Shown here: piece after piece, positions 57,461-64,000 of the stretch
Numbering within the stretch: position 1 is the stretch's first letter
How the letters are laid out: every line of letters begins with the position of its first letter
Source: Gigantopelta aegis
Taxonomy: Eukaryota > Mollusca > Gastropoda > Neomphalida > Peltospiridae
Assembly: GCF_016097555.1 (NCBI RefSeq)
Contig: NC_054704.1
Span: forward strand, 48,645,327-48,709,326
DNA: 64,000 nt
Direction: 5' to 3'
The notes under the pieces: generated by a model
What the model was told of the DNA's origin: nothing
Databases searched by the model: none
What the model saw: only the letters and a program-made list of their open reading frames with translations
Translations under genes and position numbers: made by a program

Positions 57461-57577
57461 ACACCAGAACATTACTCGATGTCGTAAAATCTCGATGTCG
57501 ATCAACCGTTTGCTCATGAATATTCAGTAGACTCTCACTGGCTGACGACTCTCAGTGTCTACGATTTAGTCTCTCCC

Positions 57578-58227
57578 TCAGTTTTATTTAACGACGCACT
57601 CATTTTATTTTATTTACGGTTATATGGCGTCAAACTTATGGTTAAGGACCACACAGATAATGAGAGAGGAAACCCGCTGTCGCCACTTCACGGGCTACTC
57701 TTTTCGATTAGCAGCAAGGGATATTTTATATGCAACATCCCACAGACAGGGTAGTACATCCCGTGTCCCACATACCACGGCCTTTGATATACCAGTCGTG
57801 GTGCACTGGCTGGAACGAGAAATAGCCCAGTGGGCCCACCAACGGGAATCGATCTTAGTCTCTAACTTTCTCTTAATGGAACTCAATGGACCCATTCTCT
57901 TTTTTCCCGTCCCAACCAGTGTACCACGACTGGTATAGCACGACTGGTATGTACTTTTCCTGTGTGTGTGTGTGTGTAAATGCATATAAAAGATTTCTTG
58001 CTACAAGTGGGAAAATGTATCGGGTTTCCTCTCTAAGACAAAGATATGTGGTATGTGATATCTTGTCTGTGGGATGGTGCATATAACAGTTCCCTTGCTA
58101 CTAATGGGAAAATCTAGCGAGTTTCCTCTCTAAAACTGTATGTCGAAATTACCAAATGTTTGGCATTCAATAGCCGATGATTAACAAAAAAATCAATGTG
58201 CTATAGTGGTGTCGTTAAACAAAACAA
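57578..58227. mobile_element. Two SINE-A copies facing each other
   Basis: Minus-strand copy 57578-57868, then a headless + copy about 57885-58227 with an internal partial repeat of the GTGGGATGGTGCATATAA segment. The first begins at the end of the 117-bp direct repeat. Confidence 0.75.
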
Positions 58228-58618
58228 AAGCACAAAAAAAAGCCTCCTAAATGTTTTTCACTAGTTGCGACCCTCAAGGTTGACTGAATTTTAGGTTCAC
58301 CTTTTAGTCAATCTATGAATAAATTGCTTAAACTGAAAATATGAAAGATAATGTATTCATTTATCGGAGCTATCTTTTGTAAGACCGCACGCAGTACCTG
58401 GCACGATTGTAAATTATCGAAACTAAGACGTAAACTTAAAAAAGAAAAGCAAATCTCATACATAAAAGCTGATCTTTCTTCTTTTCGAGCGTGCGTCACC
58501 CTAGAACATATAGACATTAAGTGGCGATAAAACCTTGGGTCGTATTACTTACGTAAATGGTGTTAGTTATAAACATCGCAATTTTAACATGCATTACATA
58601 TTTTCTCGGTTACAATTA

Positions 58619-59060
58619 TGGCCATCATAATTTTTAATTGTAATGACAGGCAGTGGGTAATGGCAGCATGAATACTTGTTATCAATACGCGATGTCGCCA
58701 CGCTGTACATAAAAGCATTTACTTCGATTTTATCAGCAAACGATTGCATTAAAGCAGAGATCATTTTTAAAAACCGCAAAAACGGTAAACAAAAAACTGT
58801 TCCTAATTATGCTATTTTAAGTACCTTAAATAACCTTTTTATTTTTACTGAAAATTTTTTCGCTTATAATTGTGGTTATCATAATACCAGGTACTCGTTG
58901 ATGGCAGTATGAATGCTTACTAATTCGCAGTGTCACAACTCTGTTCAGTGCAATATTTCTTTTATCGACAATTTATGACATTAAAGAAGTGATATATTTT
59001 TTTTAATAATTGCAAATATGGTAAAACGTTTCTAATATGTCATTTTAAGTATCTTAACTA
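58619..59060 (+). repeat. Diverged tandem duplication upstream of gene 3
   Basis: 58619-58830 and 58871-59060 align in order: ATCATAAT, GGTAATGGCAGCATGAATAC against GTTGATGGCAGTATGAATGC, then GTCGCCAC/GTCACAAC, CATTAAAG and ATTTTAAGTA. Period about 252. It ends about 50 bases before the promoter. Confidence 0.6.
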
Positions 59061-59099
59061 CGATTCATTTAATACAATAGAGGAATTTTAATGGTCTTG

Positions 59100-61773
59100 G
59101 TAACGAATATATATTGCGAAACCTGCAGTATTAAATACCAGTGAATGTAAACAATTCAGAGAGCAAACTAAACTGAAGCAGAGGCTGATTTCAAGGTAAG
59201 ACTGGGTAACAGTTTTAATTTGTCAGATTTTTTAAAATACCAAGCAGTGAGCTTATGCCATATGACATTAGTATAAGATATTTCATAACAGTATAATTAA
59301 TCATTGTTTGTTAATGTTATATAGTTATCATACAGCTAATTAAAAATAAAAATTCAGAATTTTTTGTATGTTTCCCACTGATAGAGCTTTTAAAGCACTT
59401 AGCGCACGCCTGATGCTCGGTCGGTCTAGGAACGATCCCCGTCAGTATGCCAACTGGGCTGTTTCTCGTTTCATCGTGCATCACGACAGGTATATCAAAG
59501 ACCGTGGTATGTGCTATCCAGTCTGTAGGATGATGCATATAAAAGATTCCTTGCTACTAATGTAAAAATGTAGCAAGTTTTCTCTCTATGACTATGTGTC
59601 AGAATTACCCGATGACTAATAAACCAATTTGCTCCAGTGGTGTCGTTAAACAAAACAAACTTTAACTTTCAGTTATATAGCCGTAATTACAATGTGTTGA
59701 ATGCCATTAAATGAAACATTCCTTTCTTCTTTGGCTGTAAGTTACAAGTTTTTTTTTAAAGGACACTACTAGAGCAGCGCAATGAATAATTAATTATCGG
59801 CTATTGCATGTCAAACAGTTGGTAATTCTCACACGTAGTCATCGGAGGAAACCCGCTGCATTTTTCCTAATGCAGCAAGGGATCTTTTATATGCACTTTC
59901 CCACAGACACGAAAGCACATACCACGACCTTTGACCAGGTGTGGTGCACTGGTTGGAACGAGAGAAAAAATCAGTCCAATGGATCCAACAATGTGGTTCG
60001 ATCCTCCAACACAAGCACCTCAAGTGAGCACTAAACCCAGAGATTATGATGAAGATGTTTCTTTTAGATTAATTTTTATTTCTGTAATTGTTTTTGCTGT
60101 TTTGGGGTTTTTTCAGATGATGTTTGCTTGTATCGGTTTAATCTTTGTATTTGCTGCTCAAAATGCTTATGGTAAGTGATTTCCTAAAACTGTATAAAGT
60201 AATTAATATACTCAAAGGCAAAAGTTATTGTGACATGGATTGTTTGGAGTAATAAATTTGTGAATGGATGTATGGATGTAAACCAGAGAAAATTTGCATG
60301 AAACAGCTCAAAGAAATGCAACCAAGCAGTTGTTGCAGCGATTGCATGCTTTGTGCAAGAAACATGGAATATTCGGGAGAAATGCTGTCCAGTGTTCACC
60401 ATAAAAGGCCAGACATTCAGTCGCAAATCATTGCCACTCTGTGGAGCTTTCAGAAGTCCAGAAGTCAGAAAAACACCATTAGTGAACTGTTTGATGCAAT
60501 TTCAGTGAAAATAATAGATGGCGAGTCATCGGTATGCTTGAATCTGGGACCTCGCAGCGTGACGTCACGTCAATTCAACGTCCACAGAAACACCATATGG
60601 CACTTAAGGCAACGATATCAACAAAACAACCAGGTCAGGGACCGTCCCCGTAGCGGCCGACCACCCGTGACAACCCTTCGCCAAGACACATGGATCCGAA
60701 CCACGCATCTGCAAAACAGGTTCCAGCCAGCATCCCTCACAGCTCGTACAACCCCTTTCTCCAGCGTTTAGTGGCCTCAATGAGACGACGGTGCCAGGCC
60801 TGTATCAATGCTCAAGGTGGACACACTCGCTACTGACTGTGTGAACTTCGATCTGGACCCCCTTTAGTGATGTGACTCATTTGCATATGGCGGGTGAGCC
60901 CTTTTCATGGACTATTGCTTGTTTCCATACCATCGGACATTTCTCTTTCCATGTTATAACGTTTCATACACGACAGTAAAAACTTATCATTAATTATCTT
61001 TGTCTTTTGTGTGTCACAATAACTTTTGCCTTTTAGTATATCTCAAAACCAGAAAGGCTGCAGTCAATGTACAATTGTATACCTGTCGCCTTTTCTTTAC
61101 ACCCGCTTGATTATTTAAAGTGCTTTAAAACCAAATTATCAGATATGCGGAAATTCATGTTATTTAATTCCTATTTTTGCGATTAAACATAAAACAACTG
61201 TAACAGCCCAAAATGTCACAACTGCCCAAGATGTCCCAGATAGGACATATTGGGCACCCCTACATATATACAATACCTGAATAATAAAATCACGGTTTTT
61301 TTTTTTACTAATGACTATTAGAAGTGGAACTACTACTAACATACCAATGTTTGTAATATGGTCTTCCAGTATTTCCTCAGTCTTCTCCATGTATTGGGTG
61401 TAGGATGGACGTGCTTGAACCTTCAGTGGTTATAGGCCCTCAAATAATTTATCCTATCCCAAGTGTATATATACTGGATACGGGATGTAATTAGAGACAT
61501 TATTTATCTCTTTTTTAGACCTATTGGCGTTTTTGATGGCGTTCTGGTTTGTTGTGGGGGGTTTTGTGTGTTTGTTTGTGGGGTGGGTTTTTTTTTTTGT
61601 TTGGGGGGGGGGGGCATTTTTGTTTTCTTGGGGTGGGGTTTTCTTTTTCTTTTGTATGGAATGTTTTTTATTTATTATTATTTATTTTATGTTTGGCGGT
61701 GTGTTTGGTAGGGTTATTTTGTTGTTATAGCTGGTGGTGGTGGTGGTGTTTTCGGGGGTATGTCTTTTTTTTT

Positions 61774-61822
<49 letters not shown>

Positions 61823-64000
61823 TTGGATCAATTTCGATACAGAATTCACCAATAATCTTACTAAATGTTCTGACGACTTTTCTGGTTCTGAAATAGGCAA
61901 TGGCGAGTTTTTTGTTGGTGGTGGTGTTGGGGTAGGGTGGGGTGTTGTTTTGTGATACAGGTTTTGTTTGGGGGGGGGGGGGTTCTGGGGGTTGTTTTAT
62001 TTTCTATTTTCATTTTTTTAAATAATAGCTGTTGGTTACAACATCATCTTGAAAGTTAATTTCCCTCCTTCTTTTGTTCTAGGGGCAAATGTTGCCCAAG
62101 GAGCTACAGCTACCCAGAGTTCCACGTGGCGTGGGATATACACAGCAGACCGAGCCGTGGACGGGAACACTGGAAAGACTTTCTTTCAAGACACGTGTAC
62201 ACATACCGCCTGCAACGACCCGAATCCTTACTGGACGGTGAATCTTGGACGAACTCACAACATCAACTCTCTTACTATCCACAACCCAGACCAAGCACGT
62301 ACGTTCATGATAATTTAGGGTGTATACCACCAAATGAAATTCCACAGACGGTAATAGTAACATATGTGGCTAAAACTCCTACATGCAGCGTATCAATCGA
62401 CATATACACCATGGATATAAATAATACCAACCCTCACCCTTAAAATAAATCAGAAAACAATTTGAGGTTAAGCTGATCATTTCAGAGATATCGGGTAGCG
62501 TCTATGACTACCGAATGCATTGGTGGGCATTGGGCCGAATTTACACTCATGTAACTACAAACATTGACAACCCTCCAGGCTTCGTAAATTCGGCCCAATG
62601 TCATTTGGTAATAGTACTAATTCTTCTATCAATGTTCAAGCGAGTATACAGGGAGTATAAAGGGAAATTGTGCAAGGGGGGTCTGTATTGTGGTGAGCAA
62701 TGTATTTTGGATGCTCAAGTCATGTTAACTCCCAAAACAGTTTTTAAATCCCTTGGAGCATTCCATTCTCAATGAAATAATCGTATATGGTGTACATGCC
62801 CAAAACGCCATCCGCACACACATCAGACGTAACACGCGGACCGCACGCACGTACGTACGGTATCCAGTCTATATGAGACTTTGGTTTAGCATACTACGCC
62901 TTTTCATGAAGTCGCAGCTTCGACCAGATTATTTTGACGTATTATTGTATTTCAAGCGTCAGCTCAATTATTGAAACAAGATGACATGTCTACCCTCGAT
63001 TCATATATCTGTTTCAGGAGGTCGCCTGCACGACGTCAAGATTGAAGTATTCGCAACGGACCCCGCTACCGGAGGCGGTAAGATCATATTTAAACATAAC
63101 GGTAAAACATCACTAACGCCAAAACAAAGATTTTTCTTTAATAATCCACAGTTTAATAACAAACCATGTGAAAACTAAAAATACAAATAAACACATTCTG
63201 AGAAATAAAATAGAATCCGCGTCAACTATGATTGTACACCTTTAAATATTATTACCACTCTTTTTTTATATATATATATATAGCCAGAAATTATTTTTGT
63301 TCTTTTGTTCATGCATTCTCCTACTTCGTTTTTAACATTATAAAGTGTGCCTATCAATTCATAAATGAAATAAATTAATTGTTTATCACTCAAGAACTTT
63401 ACACAGGTAATATGTATGTAAGAGGGGCGGGACGTAGCCCAGTGGTAAAGCGCTTGCTTGATTCACAGTCGGTTTGGGATCGATCCCCATCTGTGGGCCC
63501 ATTGGGCTATTTCTTGTTCCAGCCAGTTCAACACAACTGGTATATCAAATGCCGTGATATATGCTATCCTTCTCTGTGGGATGGTGCATATAAAAGATCC
63601 CTTGCTGCTAATCAGAAAGAGTAGCCCATGAAGTGGCGACAGCGGGTTCCCTCTCTCACTATCTATGTGGTCCTTAACCATGTGTCCGACGCCATATAAC
63701 CGTAAATAAAATGTGTTGAGTGCGTCGTTTCCTTCCTTTTATTTATGCGAGATTCCATTACATTTGTCAGTGGTCAAAGGGACTTAACCCTTTCCATCAT
63801 AATTACGTTTTTCGTTTTATCTTAAAATAGATAATACTGGTTACTAGCTGTTAAAAATATAAAATACTAGTATTGTTCAAAAAGTAGCTTATAATCTAAT
63901 TATGACAGATACGTTATACATACGTGGGGCGGGACGTAGCCCAGAGATAATGCGTTCGTCTGATGACAGATCGGTCTAGGATCGATCCCCGACAGAGGGT
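59100..64000 (+). CDS. Lectin gene 3: F-type lectin gene, incomplete at window edge
   Basis: Exons: non-coding about 59150-59195, signal peptide 60117-60171, F-lectin 62083-62298, and a short exon 63018-63077. The first half of the F-type lectin domain is intact. The second half differs: after GRLHDVKIEVFATDPATGG a donor GTAAGA occurs 60 nt into the exon, where genes 1 and 2 continue for about 190-200 nt more. The rest of the domain (CATIGS...LLCEVDV) is not found before 64000. So this copy has either gained an intron here or lost the rest. A CTLD would lie outside the window. Confidence 0.6.
59105..59195 (+). promoter_or_regulatory. Gene 3 promoter region and non-coding first exon
   Basis: AT-rich TATA-like stretches (ATATATAT near 59108; TTAAATA near 59131) precede a short exon ending TTTCAAG at 59195, then GTAAGA. 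The position is set by analogy with genes 1 and 2. Confidence 0.4.
59380..59668 (+). mobile_element. SINE-A, + strand, in gene 3 first intron
   Basis: Degraded head, then GGTCGGTCTAGGAACGATCC, ATATCAAAGACCGTGGTATG and the GTGGTGTCGTTAAACAAAAC tail. Confidence 0.75.
59780..60010 (-). mobile_element. SINE-A, minus strand, in gene 3 first intron
   Basis: GGAGGAAACCCGCTGCATTT, GGGATCTTTTATATGCACTT and CGATCCTCCAACACAAGC. It ends about 100 bases before the signal-peptide exon. Confidence 0.7.
60117..60171 (+). CDS. Gene 3 exon 2: signal peptide
   Basis: The 55-nt exon between TTTTCAG and GTAAGT encodes MMFACIGLIFVFAAQNAY plus one base. Same length, phase and A-Y-G ending as the other copies. Confidence 0.78.
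60250..61038 (+). mobile_element. Tc1-like element with internal deletion
   Basis: The frame 60268-60771 contains the Tc1-type N-terminal DNA-binding part: NVHRNTIWHLRQRYQQ, then VRDRPRSGRPPVTTLRQD, then IRTTHLQNRFQPASLTART. After a short gap, 60790-60846 in another frame reads MRRRCQACINAQGGHTRY and stops, the family's C-terminus. The whole DDE catalytic core between them is missing. The 3' part ends near CAATAACTTTTGCCTTT (about 61038). It lies in the gene 3 intron. A sister copy is at 42000. Confidence 0.7.
61764..61819. repeat. Poly-T run in gene 3 intron
   Basis: About 55 bases, almost all T, within a G/T-rich low-complexity stretch 61510-61990. Confidence 0.95.
62083..62298 (+). CDS. 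Gene 3 exon 3: F-type lectin domain, first half
   Basis: The 216-nt exon reads ANVAQGATATQSSTW, YTADRAVDGNTGK, DTCTHTAC and PYWTVNLGRTHNINS, ending LTIHNPDQA. Acceptor GTTCTAG, donor GTACGT. WTVNLG is closer to the usual W-x-V-D-L than the WTVCLG of genes 1 and 2. Confidence 0.85.
62307..62515 (+). repeat. Dispersed repeat related to the inside of the 921-2210 element, in gene 3 intron
   Basis: GTGTATACCACCAAATGAAA to GGGTAGCGTCTATGACTACC, starting a few bases after the exon 3 donor. Confidence 0.75.
63018..63077 (+). CDS. Gene 3 exon 4: F-type lectin, short exon
   Basis: Acceptor GTTTCAG ends at 63017, in phase 1. It encodes GRLHDVKIEVFATDPATGG, colinear with the start of exon 4 in genes 1 and 2, then meets GTAAGA. 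If not spliced, the frame runs on to a stop near 63176 with no lectin similarity. Confidence 0.55.
63424..63735 (+). mobile_element. SINE-A, full length, + strand
   Basis: GGGGCGGGACGTAGCCCAGT head, B box GGGATCGATCCCC, body, and the GTGTTGAGTGCGTCGTTTCC end. Confidence 0.88.
63924..64000 (+). mobile_element. SINE-A, head only, cut by window edge
   Basis: GTGGGGCGGGACGTAGCCCA to GGATCGATCCCC, then the window ends. Confidence 0.85.

Larger units (their letters stand above)
53327..57577 (+). repeat. 4.1-kb segment between identical 117-bp direct repeats
   Basis: 53327-53443 and 57461-57577 are identical (offset 4134). Between them are a purine-rich GCGC tract, a small open frame of unknown product (54326-54535), two MITEs and otherwise plain AT-rich DNA. 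No recognised protein. Confidence 0.75.

Noticed and set aside
53327-57577. LTR retrotransposon bounded by the 117-bp direct repeats
   Set aside because: The repeats are short, lack TG...CA ends, and no retroelement protein or primer site is seen between them.
61463-61955. Frames rich in F, V and G
   Set aside because: Products of a G/T-rich low-complexity tract and the poly-T run.

Overview
The window looks like nuclear DNA from a lophotrochozoan animal, most likely a mollusc and possibly a gastropod. It is AT-rich, with short exons in long introns. It is packed with tRNA-headed SINEs, 3' ends of an RNase H-bearing LINE tailed by (ATTC)n, and foldback DNA elements. The taxon is inferred from repeat style and gene content, not from a search. 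There are no tRNA or rRNA genes and no prokaryotic features. A 200-base run of N (50436-50635) marks an assembly gap.

The host genes are three related lectin genes, all on the + strand. They start near 8.3 kb, 39.7 kb and 59.1 kb. Each has the same layout: a short non-coding first exon ending CAAG|GTAA or similar, a 55-nt signal-peptide exon, a 216-nt exon for the first half of an F-type lectin (fucolectin/FTP) domain, and a second F-lectin exon. In genes 1 and 2 exons of a C-type lectin domain (CTLD) follow. Phases and splice sites agree across copies, so these are tandem duplicates coding for secreted F-lectin/CTLD proteins. Gene 1 (8.3-23.6 kb) has its first CTLD exon cut after five codons by an inverted-repeat-bounded insert carrying a RecQ-like helicase fragment. 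No middle CTLD exon was found, but the terminal CTLD exon is open. Gene 2 (39.7-48.1 kb) has two good CTLD exons, then a decayed third. Its second F-lectin exon end is expanded into a minisatellite in which every 61-67 bp unit carries a copy of the splice donor. Gene 3 (59.1 kb onward) runs off the right edge.

Around the genes: 0-8 kb is nested DNA elements, SINEs and LINE tails. 13.8-20.3 kb and 29.2-35.2 kb are a recent segmental duplication by eye, a block of LINEs, SINEs and a hAT-like element. 24.07-26.0 kb and 36.44-37.96 kb are an older, more diverged duplicate pair in the same order. 26.2-26.8 kb holds the left part of a Harbinger-like transposon with a Myb/SANT protein. Stretches near 26.8-27.2 kb and 35.2-35.6 kb look like two repeats interleaved, which raises the question of assembly error. 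50.6-53.2 kb is SINE-rich. 53.3-57.6 kb lies between two identical 117-bp direct repeats. 60.5-61.0 kb is a deleted Tc1-like element in gene 3.

The best candidates for something new are the splice-donor minisatellite (45.36-46.2 kb) and the helicase-fragment insert in the gene 1 CTLD exon (13225-13458).
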